A DNA stretch of 64,000 nucleotides from contig NZ_CP031015.1 in assembly GCF_003850245.1 (NCBI RefSeq), positions 3,162,001 to 3,226,000 on the forward strand, written 5' to 3'. Every line of letters begins with the position of its first letter. Positions within the stretch are counted from its first letter, which is position 1. The position numbers and the translations under genes were made by a program. This DNA is from Microbacterium sp. ABRD28. Its GTDB lineage: Bacteria > Actinomycetota > Actinomycetes > Actinomycetales > Microbacteriaceae. Below the pieces are notes generated by a model that worked only from the letters and a program-made list of their open reading frames with translations, made no database searches and was not told the DNA's origin. This document shows positions 1-8,725 of the stretch, in pieces.

Positions 1-651
1 GCCGAGACCCTCGCCCGCGAGGTCGAGAACCGCGCACCCGGCCTCGCGACGGCGCGGTGGTGGAAGGAGGAGCGGGGCGAGAGCGTCTTCGTCGACTTCA
101 ATCAGAACGCCAAGGACCGCACCGTCGCCTCGGCGTACTCGGTGAGGCCCCGGCCCGACGCCCGGGTGTCGGCACCGCTGTCGTGGGACGAGGTGCGCAC
201 CGCCCTGCCCGAGACGTTCACCGTGCCGACGATGATCACCCGGTACGCCGAGATCGGCGACCCGCACGCCGGCATCGATGAGGCCGTCGGGTCGCTCGAC
301 GGACTGCTGCGGCTGGCCGATGAGCTCGGCCCTGCCGAGAAACCGCCCCGCGGTGGTGACGGATCCGGACGCCGCCAATCGACGATGCCGCTCATCGAGG
401 TCGCCCGCACCAAGACCAAACCCGAGGCGGTGGAGGCGCTGGAGACGTGGAAGGCGCATCACGCCGGCGTCGCCGCGCAGCTGCATCCGGCCGACGTCAT
501 GATCGACGGCATGCGCGGATCCTCCTCCCTCTGGTACCGGGTTCGGGTGAACCTGCAGCATGTCGCCGAGGGCGAGCGGCCCCCGCAGGAGGACCTCATC
601 GCCGACTACGACCCGTGGGCCGGGAAGGTCTGGCCGAAGGCCGAGCGGTAG
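1..651 (+). CDS. LigD-type DNA polymerase/primase domain protein, 3' part only
   Basis: The reading frame is open from the first base, so the true start lies left of the window. The visible 216 residues match the C-terminal part of the LigD polymerase (archaeo-eukaryotic primase-like) family. The stretch FVDFNQNAKDRTVASAYSV, followed by a PDARVSAPLSWDEV-type segment, is the family hallmark. After about residue 115 there is a charged linker, then a tail ending in DPWAGKVWPKAER. Family members add nucleotides during non-homologous end joining, fused to or acting beside ATP-dependent ligase and Ku. Neither ligase nor Ku is visible here, so whether this is a stand-alone polymerase or the end of a larger protein cannot be told. 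Confidence 0.85.
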   Translation, partial: AETLAREVENRAPGLATARWWKEERGESVFVDFNQNAKDRTVASAYSVRPRPDARVSAPLSWDEVRTALPETFTVPTMITRYAEIGDPHAGIDEAVGSLDGLLRLADELGPAEKPPRGGDGSGRRQSTMPLIEVARTKTKPEAVEALETWKAHHAGVAAQLHPADVMIDGMRGSSSLWYRVRVNLQHVAEGERPPQEDLIADYDPWAGKVWPKAER

Positions 652-652
652 A

Positions 653-1162
653 TCACGTCGGTCGCTGGAGCCCCGCGACGATGGTGTCGAGCCCGTACAC
701 GTAGGCCTCGTCGAGATCACCGCCCAGGCGGAAGGCTCCGGCCAGCTCCATGGTGAGGAAACCCGTCGCCCACGCCGTGACCACGCGCGCGGCATCGAGA
801 CTCTTCGTCGCCTCGAGGATGGGGTCGGCGACGTCGCGGAACGCTCCCGCCGCCGACTCCGAGTCGAGCAGCAGGCGGAAGCTCGCCGGATTCGCTCGCG
901 CGAACGCCCGGTACGCATGGGCGAGCTCGGCGACGCTTTCGTCGGTCGCGGCGAAGCGGCGGGAGAGGTCGGATGCCGCATCCTCGGCTACGAGGCGCAG
1001 AAGCTCGTCGCGGCCCTCCACCCGCTTGTAGAGAGAGGGCGCGCGGACCCCCACACGCTCGGCCACAGCCTGCATGGTGACGCCCGCGAGCCCGTTCTTC
1101 TCGAGCAGATCACGGGCGGTGGCGACGATCGCCGGGAGGGTGGTGCGCTCAGGGGTGGGCAT
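653..1162 (-). CDS. TetR/AcrR-family transcriptional regulator
   Basis: A 169-residue protein beginning MPTPERTTLPAI. An N-terminal helix-turn-helix lies at about residues 25-50 (AVAERVGVRAPSLYKRVEG), typical of TetR proteins, followed by a helical ligand-binding domain of the TetR_C/WHG type. The frame stays open 96 codons further upstream, but the ATG at 1162 places the HTH at the usual position. Only one base separates its stop from the LigD-like stop. It is divergent from the MBL-fold hydrolase at 1272, and the gap carries inverted repeats that suit a TetR operator, so it probably represses that hydrolase and itself. The ligand is unknown. Confidence 0.85.
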   Translation of the reverse strand: MPTPERTTLPAIVATARDLLEKNGLAGVTMQAVAERVGVRAPSLYKRVEGRDELLRLVAEDAASDLSRRFAATDESVAELAHAYRAFARANPASFRLLLDSESAAGAFRDVADPILEATKSLDAARVVTAWATGFLTMELAGAFRLGGDLDEAYVYGLDTIVAGLQRPT

Positions 1163-1208
1163 CGCGTGTCTCCATCGAAGGCGAGGGGCGTGGAATAACG
1201 AAGAGCTA

Positions 1209-1242
1209 TTGACGTTAGCCATGAAGGCTATGTATCGTAGCC
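1209..1242 (+). promoter_or_regulatory. Promoter with overlapping TetR-type operator between the regulator and MBL hydrolase
   Basis: A TTGACG (1209-1214) with TATCGT 18 bp downstream (1233-1238) fits a sigma-70-like promoter for the hydrolase. TAGCC (1216-1220) and GGCTA (1226-1230) form a palindrome with a 5-bp spacer, and GGCTA (1226-1230) with TAGCC (1238-1242) forms a second one. Both overlap the promoter core, as expected for a repressor site. Assignment to the neighbouring TetR protein is inference from position. Confidence 0.5.
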
Positions 1243-1271
1243 ATCGTAACCCACGCAGAGAGAAGACGGCA

Positions 1272-2009
1272 ATGCGACTCGCACCCCAGCTCCACCGCAT
1301 CGGCAACGACATCGTCGCGGCGTATTTCGTCGAGACCGCCGACGGCATCACCCTCATCGACGCCGGACTCCCCGGGCACTGGCGAGACCTCCTCCGCGAG
1401 CTGCGTGCGATGGGACGCGAGCTCAGCGACATCCGAGGGGTCATCCTCACGCACGGCGACAGCGACCACCTCGGCTTCGCCGAGCGGCTGCGCAGCGAGC
1501 ACGGTGTGCCCGTCTACATCCACGCCGCCGACGCCGAGCGGGCGAAGGGCGGCTCCAAGCCGCCGACGCCGATGGGACGCAAGCGGCTCGGCGCGCTGGT
1601 CGGCTTCTTCGCCTATGCGGCGCGCAAGGGCGGGGCACGTACCCGACACCTCACCGAGGTCATCGCGATCGAAGACGGGCAGGTGCTGCCCCTCCCCGGC
1701 GATCCGCAGATCGTCGCACTCCCCGGCCACTCGCCCGGAAGCATCGCGGTGCACGTCCCCGCGGTGCGGGCGGCGTTCGTCGGAGACGCCCTCACCACCC
1801 GCTCGGTGCTCACCGGCGAGGTCGGGCCGCAGCCGGCGCCCTTCACCGACGAGCCGGCCGAGGCGCTCGCCTCGCTCGACCGGCTCTCCGGGCTCGACGT
1901 CGAGTGGATCCTCCCCGGCCACGGCGCGCCCTGGCGCGGCCGGCCAGCCGACGCCGTGGCCGCGGTGCGGGCGGCGGCGTCGGCCTCACTCCCCGGATTC
2001 GCGGGGTGA
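1272..2009 (+). CDS. MBL-fold metallo-hydrolase
   Basis: A 245-residue metallo-beta-lactamase-fold protein. The metal motif appears as THGDSDHLG near residue 63, an HxDxDH variant of the usual HxHxDH. A downstream LPGHSPGS histidine, a GDALTT aspartate and a final PGHGAPW histidine complete the dinuclear site. There is no signal peptide. The ATG at 1272 is preceded by AGAGAAG, while an in-frame ATG at 1218 lies inside the operator and is less likely. Substrate is unknown; family members hydrolyse thioesters, lactones or phosphodiesters. It is divergent from a TetR gene that probably controls it and convergent with the ClpP pair, with a palindromic repeat in the gap. Confidence 0.85.
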   Translation: MRLAPQLHRIGNDIVAAYFVETADGITLIDAGLPGHWRDLLRELRAMGRELSDIRGVILTHGDSDHLGFAERLRSEHGVPVYIHAADAERAKGGSKPPTPMGRKRLGALVGFFAYAARKGGARTRHLTEVIAIEDGQVLPLPGDPQIVALPGHSPGSIAVHVPAVRAAFVGDALTTRSVLTGEVGPQPAPFTDEPAEALASLDRLSGLDVEWILPGHGAPWRGRPADAVAAVRAAASASLPGFAG

Positions 2010-2017
2010 GGCCGGTC

Positions 2018-2097
2018 CCTAACTCCTGCACTTCGGCGCCCGGGGCAGCTCAGCGACCCGAAACCGGCGCCCAGCGGCCCGAAATGCAGGAGTTAGG
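2018..2097. repeat. Palindromic repeat family P1, copy 1
   Basis: CCTAACTCCTGCA (2018-2030) pairs perfectly with TGCAGGAGTTAGG (2085-2097). After one mismatch the stem continues with TTCGG (2032-2036) and CCGAA (2079-2083). It sits between the convergent MBL hydrolase and ClpP-like gene, and its right arm overlaps the ClpP-like stop codon at 2093-2095. It could act as a bidirectional terminator. The core is shared with three other copies in the window. Confidence 0.85.
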
Positions 2098-2698
2098 TCC
2101 GACCCGATTCCGGCTCCCTCTGCAAGACCGTGTCGGCGAGGCCGTACTCGACGGCCGCGGCGGCCGTGAACACCCGGTCGCGCTCAGTGTCGACGCGCAG
2201 CTTCGCCGTATCGACGCCGGTGTGCCGGGCGAGGATCTCCTCCACCTCCCCGCGCACGCGCACCAATTCATCCGCCTGCAGGATGAGGTCGGGGATCGCT
2301 CCTCGGCCCTGTCCCGCCGGCTGGTGCAGCACGACGCGCGCGTGCGGCAGCACGGCCCGCTTGCCTGCGGCGCCGGTCGCGAGCAGCACCGCCCCGACGC
2401 CGATCGCCTGACCGACGACGGTCGTCGCGACATCAGGCCGCACGTGCTGCATCGTGTCGTAGATGGCGAGCATCGCCGCGGGGTCGCCGCCCTCGCAGTT
2501 GATGTAGAGCTGGATGTCGCGTTCGGGGCTGTCGGCATCCAGGTGCAGCAGCTGAGCGATGAGGGCGTTCGCGACGCCCGCGTCGATGCCGGTGCCGAGG
2601 TAGACCACGCGTTCTGCGAGAAGGTGCGAGTAGACATCCATGATGCGATCACCCCGGGGATGCTGCGCCACCACGTTCGGGATCGTGTACCCGCTCAC
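2093..2698 (-). CDS. ClpP-like subunit lacking the catalytic serine
   Basis: A 201-residue ClpP-fold protein (VSGYTIPNVV...) with GTG start. Its start overlaps the upstream clpP stop as GTGA, so the two are translationally coupled. In place of the canonical GQAAS motif it reads GQAIG at residues 96-100, so the nucleophile position is Gly. The triad His (LHQP, about 125) and Asp (DTERD, about 170) remain. YINCEGGDPAAM replaces the usual YINSPGG loop. By analogy with ClpR subunits it would build a mixed ring with its neighbour while being proteolytically inert. No frameshift or other sign of decay is visible, so this looks like a functional non-catalytic subunit rather than a pseudogene. Confidence 0.85.
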   Translation of the reverse strand: MSGYTIPNVVAQHPRGDRIMDVYSHLLAERVVYLGTGIDAGVANALIAQLLHLDADSPERDIQLYINCEGGDPAAMLAIYDTMQHVRPDVATTVVGQAIGVGAVLLATGAAGKRAVLPHARVVLHQPAGQGRGAIPDLILQADELVRVRGEVEEILARHTGVDTAKLRVDTERDRVFTAAAAVEYGLADTVLQREPESGRT

Positions 2699-3324
2699 GC
2701 CGCCACCTCCGATGCGCCGATGCCGAGGCCGGCCGGCCGCCGGCGTCGCGGCACCACCTGGTCGAAGCCGTCGACGATCCCATCGATGAAGCCGTACTCC
2801 TTCGCCTCGATCGCGGTGTACCAGCGGTCGTGGAGCGAGTCGTCGAAGACGCGGTCCACGGGCTGACCGGTGTCGTCGGCGATGAGGGCGAGGACGGTGT
2901 CGCGGGTGTGGCGGAGGTCGTCGGCCTGCATCTCCACCTCGACCGCCGACCCGCCGATGCCGGCTGAACCCTGGTGCATGAGCACCCGCGCGTGCGGGAG
3001 TGCGCGGCGCTTGCCCCTCGTCCCCGCCGACAGCAGGAACTGGCCGGCACTGGCGGCCATGCCGAGGGCGAGGGTGGCGACGTCGTTCGGGATCAGGCGC
3101 ATCACGTCGCGGATGGCGAGCATCGCCGGCACCGATCCGCCGGGCGAGTGGATCCACAGGGCGATGTCGGCGGCCTCGTCCTCGGCGGCCAGCGTCAGCA
3201 GCTGGGTGGTGAGGAGGGTGCCGTTGTCGTCGTCGAGTGCGCCGTCGAGCACGAGCACGCGGTGGTGGAACAGTTCGCGTCGGGTCTCGGGCCCGAACGC
3301 CGGAGGGCGGGGTGTGTCTGACAT
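2695..3324 (-). CDS. ClpP-family serine protease subunit
   Basis: A 209-residue ClpP protein. The triad is intact: Ser92 in LGMAASAGQFLL, His117 in ARVLMHQ, and Asp162 in the DSLHDRW segment that replaces the usual DTDRD. The IHSPGG oxyanion loop is present. The C-terminal tail (RRRRPAGLGIG) is longer and more basic than in housekeeping ClpP. ATG 3324 (MSDTP) is preferred over ATG 3333 because GATGAGA lies just before it. It is coupled to a catalytically dead paralogue downstream. No Clp ATPase or trigger factor is adjacent, so this is probably an accessory pair rather than the main clpP1P2 operon. Confidence 0.88.
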   Translation of the reverse strand: MSDTPRPPAFGPETRRELFHHRVLVLDGALDDDNGTLLTTQLLTLAAEDEAADIALWIHSPGGSVPAMLAIRDVMRLIPNDVATLALGMAASAGQFLLSAGTRGKRRALPHARVLMHQGSAGIGGSAVEVEMQADDLRHTRDTVLALIADDTGQPVDRVFDDSLHDRWYTAIEAKEYGFIDGIVDGFDQVVPRRRRPAGLGIGASEVAA

Positions 3325-3381
3325 GCATCTCATCGTGCGACGGATGCAGAAGTCGCGGCCGCGCGCGCGGCCCTCGGCGGA

Positions 3382-4779
3382 TCAGCTCACGGCAGAGCGC
3401 CGCGAGGGCTTGGCCAGCACGTCGCGCACCGCACCGGCGAGCGCCGACATCACGTGCTCGGGCTCGATGCGACGCGCCGCCTCCACCGCCTCGACGGAGA
3501 GCCGGTGCCGCAGGTCGAGGTCGGTGAGCACCCGCACGAGTGCCTGCGTCATCGCCTCGATGTCACCGTTGGGCACGAGCAGTCCCCCACCGCCGGCGAG
3601 CGCTTCGGCGGGCCCGAAGGGCGCGTCGTAGGCCACGACCGGGCATCCGCGCACCAGGGCCTCCGCCAGGGAGAGCCCCTGCCCCTCGTGCCGGGAGGTG
3701 GAGAGGAAGACGGCGGCCTGGTCGAGCACGCGTCCCGGGTCATCCGTCGGTCCACGCAGCACCACGTGGGATCCGACGCCCAGCTCGTCGATGAGCGCCT
3801 GCACTTCTGCGCGCAGCGGCCCGTCGCCGAAGATGTCGAGCCGCGCCTCGGGAAGCAGGCTGATGACGCCGGCGAACGCCCGTACGGCGTGGTCGACCCG
3901 CTTCTGGAACGCCAGCCGGTTGAGCATCACGACCTGGTGCGGGTCGCGGCCGGCGAGCGGCGCGACGGCGGAGGCAGCGGGCACCCCGTTCGGCACGACG
4001 ATGTGGACGTCCGACGCACCGAAGCGCTCCTGGATGGCGTCACGCTGCGCCGCGGTCGGCCAGAGCACCGCATCGAACCGCTCGGCGACGCTGAACCACC
4101 TCTCCCACAGGGCGTTCGTCTCGGCGTCGAGGGTGTAGGGCGGCTCCATGTGCACCGTGTGGATCGAGTGCAGTAGCCGCACATCGGGGTCGTCCCACCC
4201 GGCGAGAAGCTCGCCGAGCTGCCGCGACTCGCACACGACGATCACCGGCCGTGTCGGGTCATCCGCTCGGAGCTCCGCCGTCACGTGTTCGAGCCATGCG
4301 CGGTAGAGCGCGCCGAACCCGGAGAGGATGCCGCGCACCCGCCCGTCGGTCCCGTGCACGGCGATCGGGGCCGAGGTAATGTGCCAGTCGGGGTCGTCGG
4401 GGATGACGGGCAGCGACAGCGCCGGGTGCCCCGCGGGCACCGGGCGGTATTCCAGCGCCGGGTCGGGGTCTCCGGGGTGCACCGCATCGAGCAGCCACGC
4501 GGCGGCACCGCCATCCGCTCCGCTCGCCTCGTCGAAGAGGTTCCGCATGCGTTCGACGCCGACGATGAGGTCGCGCCCGTCGAAGACGGCGCGGTGGTGG
4601 GCGTGCTCTTCGGGCGTGCCGGGGTCGACGGTGAGGAGGAGGGGCCCGCGCCCGCCATGCACGCCGGCGGCGGCCATCTGGCGCGCCCGCGCGAGGGTGG
4701 CCAGGGTGTATCCGCCGTCCCGGTCGGGGATCAGACGGCTGGAGAGGATGACGTACTCGGCGTCGGGGAAGACGGTCAT
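3382..4779 (-). CDS. Family 4 glycosyltransferase
   Basis: A 465-residue cytosolic GT-B enzyme with no signal peptide or membrane segment. The C-terminal half carries the family 4 nucleotide-sugar signature: MLNRLAFQKRVD, IFGDGPL, and the EX7E-type segment HEGQGLSLAEALVRG. The long N-terminal half with HTVHMEPPY resembles TagE/TarM-like alpha-glucosyltransferases acting on polyol-phosphate polymers, but that is only a resemblance. It starts 9 bp after guaA and lies 57 bp before the ClpP pair, so it may be co-transcribed with both. Acceptor and donor are unknown. Confidence 0.8.
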   Translation of the reverse strand: MTVFPDAEYVILSSRLIPDRDGGYTLATLARARQMAAAGVHGGRGPLLLTVDPGTPEEHAHHRAVFDGRDLIVGVERMRNLFDEASGADGGAAAWLLDAVHPGDPDPALEYRPVPAGHPALSLPVIPDDPDWHITSAPIAVHGTDGRVRGILSGFGALYRAWLEHVTAELRADDPTRPVIVVCESRQLGELLAGWDDPDVRLLHSIHTVHMEPPYTLDAETNALWERWFSVAERFDAVLWPTAAQRDAIQERFGASDVHIVVPNGVPAASAVAPLAGRDPHQVVMLNRLAFQKRVDHAVRAFAGVISLLPEARLDIFGDGPLRAEVQALIDELGVGSHVVLRGPTDDPGRVLDQAAVFLSTSRHEGQGLSLAEALVRGCPVVAYDAPFGPAEALAGGGGLLVPNGDIEAMTQALVRVLTDLDLRHRLSVEAVEAARRIEPEHVMSALAGAVRDVLAKPSRRSAVS

Positions 4780-4788
4780 CCGCTCAGC

Positions 4789-6369
4789 TCACTCCCACTC
4801 GATGGTGCCCGGGGGCTTGGACGTGACATCGAGCACCACCCGGTTCACCTCGCGGACCTCGTTGGTGATGCGGTTGGAGATCTTCGACAGCACGTCGTAC
4901 GGCAGCCGCGTCCAGTCCGCCGTCATGGCGTCTTCCGAGGAGACGGGGCGGAGGACGATCGGGTGACCATAGGTGCGGCCATCTCCCTGCACCCCGACCG
5001 AGCGCACATCGGCCAAGAGCACGACGGGGCACTGCCAGATCTCGCCGTCGAGGCCGGCCTTCGTCAGCTCGGCCCGCGCGATGGCGTCGGCATCACGCAG
5101 AATCTCGAGACGGTCAGCGGTGACCTCACCCACGATCCGGATGCCGAGGCCGGGGCCCGGAAAGGGCTGGCGCGCGACGATCGCCTCGGGGAGGCCGAGC
5201 TCGCGACCGATGGCGCGGACCTCGTCTTTGAAAAGGGTGCGCAGCGGCTCGACGAGCTCGAACTGGAGGTCTTCGGGAAGACCCCCGACGTTGTGGTGCG
5301 ACTTGATGTTCGCCGCCCCCGTCCCGCCGCCGGATTCCACGACGTCGGGGTACAGCGTCCCCTGGACGAGGAACCGGATCGGCTCGCCGTCGGCTGCGGC
5401 CTCGGCGACGAGGTCGCGCTCGGCGGCTTCGAACGCGCGGATGAACTCACGCCCGATGATCTTGCGCTTCTGCTCCGGGTCGGAGACGCCCTCGAGCGCA
5501 GCGAGGAACTGCTCGCGCGCGTCGACGGTGATCAGGCGCACGCCGGTGGAGGCGACGTAGTCGTTCTCGACCTGCTCGCGCTCGCCCTTCCGCAACAGCC
5601 CGTGGTCGACGAAGATCGCCGTGAGCTGGTCGCCGACCGCGCGGTGGACGAGCGCGGTCGAGACCGCGGAGTCCACACCGCCCGAGAGCGCCGAGATGAC
5701 GCGGGCGTCGCCGACCTGGGCGCGGATCTTCTCGACCTGCTCGGCGATCACGTTCCCGCTGTTCCAGTCGGCCGGGAGCCCCGCGGCCTTGTGCAGGAAG
5801 TTCTTGAGCACCGCCTGACCGTGATCGGTGTGCTTGACCTCGGGATGCCACTGCACGCCGTACAGGCGACGGGCATCGTTCGCGAACGCGGCCACCGGGG
5901 TCGCGGCGGTGCGGGCGAGCACGTCGAAACCCTCGGGGGCCTTCGCGACCTGGTCGCCATGGCTCATCCAGACGTTCTGCTCGGCAGGCTGACCCTCCAG
6001 GAGCGTTCCCTCGGTCACGATCGTGGCGTCGGTGGCGCCGTACTCGCGCAGGCCGGTGTGCGCGACCTCCCCGCCGAGGGCCTTCGCCATCGCCTGGAAG
6101 CCGTAGCAGATGCCGAGCGTCGGCACCCCGAGCTCGAGCACGCCCGGGTCGAGGGCCGGCGCGCCGTCTTCGTAGACCGACGACGGTCCGCCCGAGAGGA
6201 TGATGCCGACGGGCTGGCGCGCGGCGATCTCGTCGGGGGTGGCGGTGTGCGGGACGATCTCGCTGTACACCCCGGCCTCGCGCACCCGTCGGGCGATCAG
6301 CTGGGCGTACTGCGCGCCGAAGTCGACGACGAGGACGGGACGCTGGGACGTCTCGGTCTGTTCGGTCAC
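4789..6369 (-). CDS. guaA: GMP synthase (glutamine-hydrolysing)
   Basis: A 526-residue enzyme converting XMP, glutamine and ATP to GMP. The N-terminal class I amidotransferase has nucleophile Cys88 (GICYGFQ) and partners His175/Glu177 (QWHPEV). The ATP-pyrophosphatase loop SGGVDS is at residues 229-234, and the dimerisation domain ends in the invariant GTIEWE. Length is normal. It starts with GTG and overlaps the DUF3817 stop as GTGA, a neighbourhood common in actinobacteria. guaB3 and guaB lie about 4 and 9 kb away. Confidence 0.98.
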   Translation of the reverse strand: MTEQTETSQRPVLVVDFGAQYAQLIARRVREAGVYSEIVPHTATPDEIAARQPVGIILSGGPSSVYEDGAPALDPGVLELGVPTLGICYGFQAMAKALGGEVAHTGLREYGATDATIVTEGTLLEGQPAEQNVWMSHGDQVAKAPEGFDVLARTAATPVAAFANDARRLYGVQWHPEVKHTDHGQAVLKNFLHKAAGLPADWNSGNVIAEQVEKIRAQVGDARVISALSGGVDSAVSTALVHRAVGDQLTAIFVDHGLLRKGEREQVENDYVASTGVRLITVDAREQFLAALEGVSDPEQKRKIIGREFIRAFEAAERDLVAEAAADGEPIRFLVQGTLYPDVVESGGGTGAANIKSHHNVGGLPEDLQFELVEPLRTLFKDEVRAIGRELGLPEAIVARQPFPGPGLGIRIVGEVTADRLEILRDADAIARAELTKAGLDGEIWQCPVVLLADVRSVGVQGDGRTYGHPIVLRPVSSEDAMTADWTRLPYDVLSKISNRITNEVREVNRVVLDVTSKPPGTIEWE

Positions 6370-6896
6370 CGGGTGCCTTCCGAAGCGGGGACGGTGGATG
6401 AGGCGGACGCCGCAGCAGCGGCCTCGCGCTCGGCGAGGTAGCGGCGGACCTCACGGGCCACCCGCGCCTCCATGAAGAACGACAGCAGCGGCACGACGCC
6501 GCCGAGGGCGAGGGTGATGAAGCGCAGGAAGGGCCAGCGCATGAGGCTCCAGATGCGAAAGCACGCGAAGAGGTACACGACGTAGAACCAGCCGTGCGCG
6601 ACGAGGATGAACAGCGAGATGTTGAACCCATCGCCCGTGGAGATCATCTCGCAGGTGTTCGTCGCCGGCAGGAACAGCGACCACCACTGGCAGTCGGCGC
6701 CGGCGATGACGGGAGCGAACCAGAGGAATCCCCCGGAGCCTCCCGCGAACAGCTCGATGTGCAGCGGGGTGTACTTCAGGATCATCTCCGCCACGAGGAG
6801 GAGCAGGCCCACACCGGTGATGATCGAGCAGATCTGGTAGAAGGTCAGCGCTCCGCGGATCGCCGGAAATGAGGCGAGTTTCGGGGCACGCGGCAT
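6366..6896 (-). CDS. DUF3817 integral membrane protein
   Basis: A 176-residue protein with hydrophobic segments at about residues 20-42, 93-112 and 120-140, and an Ala/Ser-rich cytosolic tail. The [17 protein letters not shown] and [10 protein letters not shown] segments match the DUF3817 family, which is regularly found directly before guaA. Between the first two segments lies a short extracytoplasmic loop with two cysteines (GADCQWW, NTCEM) that could form a disulfide. Function is unknown. The GTGA overlap with guaA implies coupled translation. Confidence 0.85.
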   Translation of the reverse strand: MPRAPKLASFPAIRGALTFYQICSIITGVGLLLLVAEMILKYTPLHIELFAGGSGGFLWFAPVIAGADCQWWSLFLPATNTCEMISTGDGFNISLFILVAHGWFYVVYLFACFRIWSLMRWPFLRFITLALGGVVPLLSFFMEARVAREVRRYLAEREAAAAASASSTVPASEGTR

Positions 6897-6968
6897 GCCC
6901 CGAGTCTACCGGCAGGGCCGCAGCGGCGATTCAGGATGTCTCGGCGCTGAACCAGGCGCGGGGCCGAG

Positions 6969-7760
6969 TCAGATGCGGGCGGACACGATGCCCCCGTCGA
7001 CGTCGATCGTCGCGCCGTGCAGGTACGCCGCCTCGTCCGACGCGAGGTAGCGGACGGCGAAGGCGATGTCGATCGGTCGGCCGGGCTTACCCGCCGGGGA
7101 TCCGGCGGTCATGGCCTCGAGGATCTCGGCGGCGTCGGCGTTGCCGGGAGTCAGGGTCGCGCCGGGCGCGACCGCGTTCACACGCACTCCGCGCGGACCG
7201 TACTCCGCCGCCCATGCCTTCGTCAGGTGGTCGAGGGCGGCCTTCGTCGCGGGGTACAGGCCCACCGCCGGAGTTCCGACGTTCGCCATCCACGAGGTGA
7301 TGTTCACCACCGCGCCCGCACCGCGCTCGGCCATAGCCGGAGCGAGGGCCCCGACGAGATCGTGCGGGACGCGGATGTTGGTGGCGAGGAGTGCGGCGAC
7401 ATCCTCATCGGGAAGATCTGCGGTCGGGCCGACGGGGAAGATCCCCGCATTGTTGACCAGGATGTCCACGCGGCCGCCCAGCGCTTCGACGGCGCGCGCG
7501 GCGAAATCCCGCGCGGCGTCAGGGCTCTCGGCGAGGTCGCCGGTGACGACGCTCGCTCGCCCCCCGCGCTCGGTGATGGCGACGGCGACGGCGTCGGCGC
7601 GCTCGGCGCTCCGGCCGTGGACGACGACGTGCGCTCCGGAGGCGGCCAGGACGTGGGCGATCGCCTCACCGATCCCGCTCGAGGATCCGGTCACGATCGC
7701 CGTTCGGTCGGCGAGCCGCTCATCGCGCGGGAGGGTGGGAAGGGAGGAGGAAGTGGTCAT
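6969..7760 (-). CDS. SDR-family oxidoreductase
   Basis: A 263-residue classical short-chain dehydrogenase. The cofactor loop is TGSSSGIGEA near residue 25, the NNAG motif is present, the catalytic Ser lies in NITSWMA, and Tyr/Lys in YPATK. HGRS after the second beta strand suggests NADP preference. The C-terminal YLHGATIDVDGG segment is typical of the FabG-like group. It is divergent from an AraC regulator 86 bp away, which probably controls it. Substrate cannot be named. Confidence 0.88.
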   Translation of the reverse strand: MTTSSSLPTLPRDERLADRTAIVTGSSSGIGEAIAHVLAASGAHVVVHGRSAERADAVAVAITERGGRASVVTGDLAESPDAARDFAARAVEALGGRVDILVNNAGIFPVGPTADLPDEDVAALLATNIRVPHDLVGALAPAMAERGAGAVVNITSWMANVGTPAVGLYPATKAALDHLTKAWAAEYGPRGVRVNAVAPGATLTPGNADAAEILEAMTAGSPAGKPGRPIDIAFAVRYLASDEAAYLHGATIDVDGGIVSARI

Positions 7761-7814
7761 GTCCTCAGACTCCCGCTCGACGACGTGGACGGCTTGATTC
7801 TCACCGTCGTGACC

Positions 7815-7829
7815 TTGACGGAAACCGTC
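7815..7829 (+). promoter_or_regulatory. Palindrome in the SDR/AraC divergent promoter region
   Basis: GACGG (7817-7821), AAA, CCGTC (7825-7829) is a perfect inverted repeat and also supplies a TTGACG -35-like box (7815-7820) facing the AraC gene. It lies in the 86-bp gap between two divergent starts, so it is a candidate operator. No binding evidence is available. Confidence 0.35.
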
Positions 7830-7846
7830 TGGGATTGAATGGTCGA

Positions 7847-8725
7847 ATGGATACCCGCACGTCCGCGACCCTCGAGCGAGCGGCCGAGAAGGCTCGCCGT
7901 CACGGCCGCGACACCGCTCGCGCGGAGGCGTTGGGGGTCACGCTCGGGCGCACCACCGCGCCGACGCCGATGCTGTTCGTTCGCTACCCGCCATGCCTGG
8001 CGATGGTGCTTCACGGCCGCAAGCAGTCGCTCGACGCCGATGGTGCAGGAGCGGAGTGGGGACCGGAGCACTTCCTCATCACGCCGGTGAATCTGCCGGT
8101 GATCGCCCGGGTGATCGAGATCGGCCCCGCCGGCGACTTCCTCTCGCTGAACTGGCGGCTCGACCCGACCATCGTCAGCGAGGTCGCCGCGCACCTGCCG
8201 GGAGCCGCGACGAGTGCACCGTCGCCGCGCCTGGGTACGGTGACCGCCGGCATCGCCGACGCCGTCGATCGTCTCCTCGGGATCCTCGACACCCCGGAGG
8301 ACGCGCCGGTCCTGCTTCCCCTGATCAGCCGCGAGCTCACCCTCCGCCTGTTGCAGAGCGATCAAGCGCCGCGTCTGCACGCCGCCGCGGAGCACGCGCA
8401 CGCCGATGCGGTCAGCACCGCGATCGACCACTTCGCCGCCGATCTCGCGCGCCCGTGGACGGTCGACGACGCCGCAGCCCTCTGCCATGTCAGCCCCGCG
8501 ACGTTGACGCGGCGGTTCCGCGAGATCACGGGTCTCACACCGATGCGCTACCTGAAGCGGCTGCGCCTCGGCGAGGCCCGCCGTGTCATGCTGACCGAGG
8601 GGCGATCGGCGTCGCAGGCGGCCTTCGCCGTCGGCTACCTCAGCGCCGCCCACTTCTCGCGCGACTACCGCGCGGCGTATCGGCTGCCGCCGACCAGAGA
8701 CATGCAGCGCGCGTCAGGCGGATGA
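7847..8725 (+). CDS. AraC-family transcriptional regulator
   Basis: A 292-residue protein. The N-terminal ~180 residues match the AraC_N-type cupin ligand domain (VRYPPCLAMVLHGRKQ). The C-terminal double HTH runs from about residue 195: WTVDDAAALCHVSPATLTRRFREITGLTP as the first motif, SASQAAFAVGYLSAAHFSRDY as the second. The frame opens at TTG 7835, but ATG 7847 (MDTRTSATLERA) is the natural start. Divergence from the SDR gene suggests it activates that gene. Its end overlaps the end of the SURF1 gene on the other strand by 12 bp. Confidence 0.85.
   Translation: MDTRTSATLERAAEKARRHGRDTARAEALGVTLGRTTAPTPMLFVRYPPCLAMVLHGRKQSLDADGAGAEWGPEHFLITPVNLPVIARVIEIGPAGDFLSLNWRLDPTIVSEVAAHLPGAATSAPSPRLGTVTAGIADAVDRLLGILDTPEDAPVLLPLISRELTLRLLQSDQAPRLHAAAEHAHADAVSTAIDHFAADLARPWTVDDAAALCHVSPATLTRRFREITGLTPMRYLKRLRLGEARRVMLTEGRSASQAAFAVGYLSAAHFSRDYRAAYRLPPTRDMQRASGG

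Noticed and set aside
2093-2698. Treating the serine-less ClpP as a pseudogene
   Set aside because: The frame is intact, length is normal, His and Asp are kept, and translation is coupled to the active partner, which fits a non-catalytic subunit better than decay.
4285-6441. 718-codon plus-strand frame across the GT4 gene and guaA
   Set aside because: It spans two genes with certain or likely function on the other strand and has shadow-like composition.
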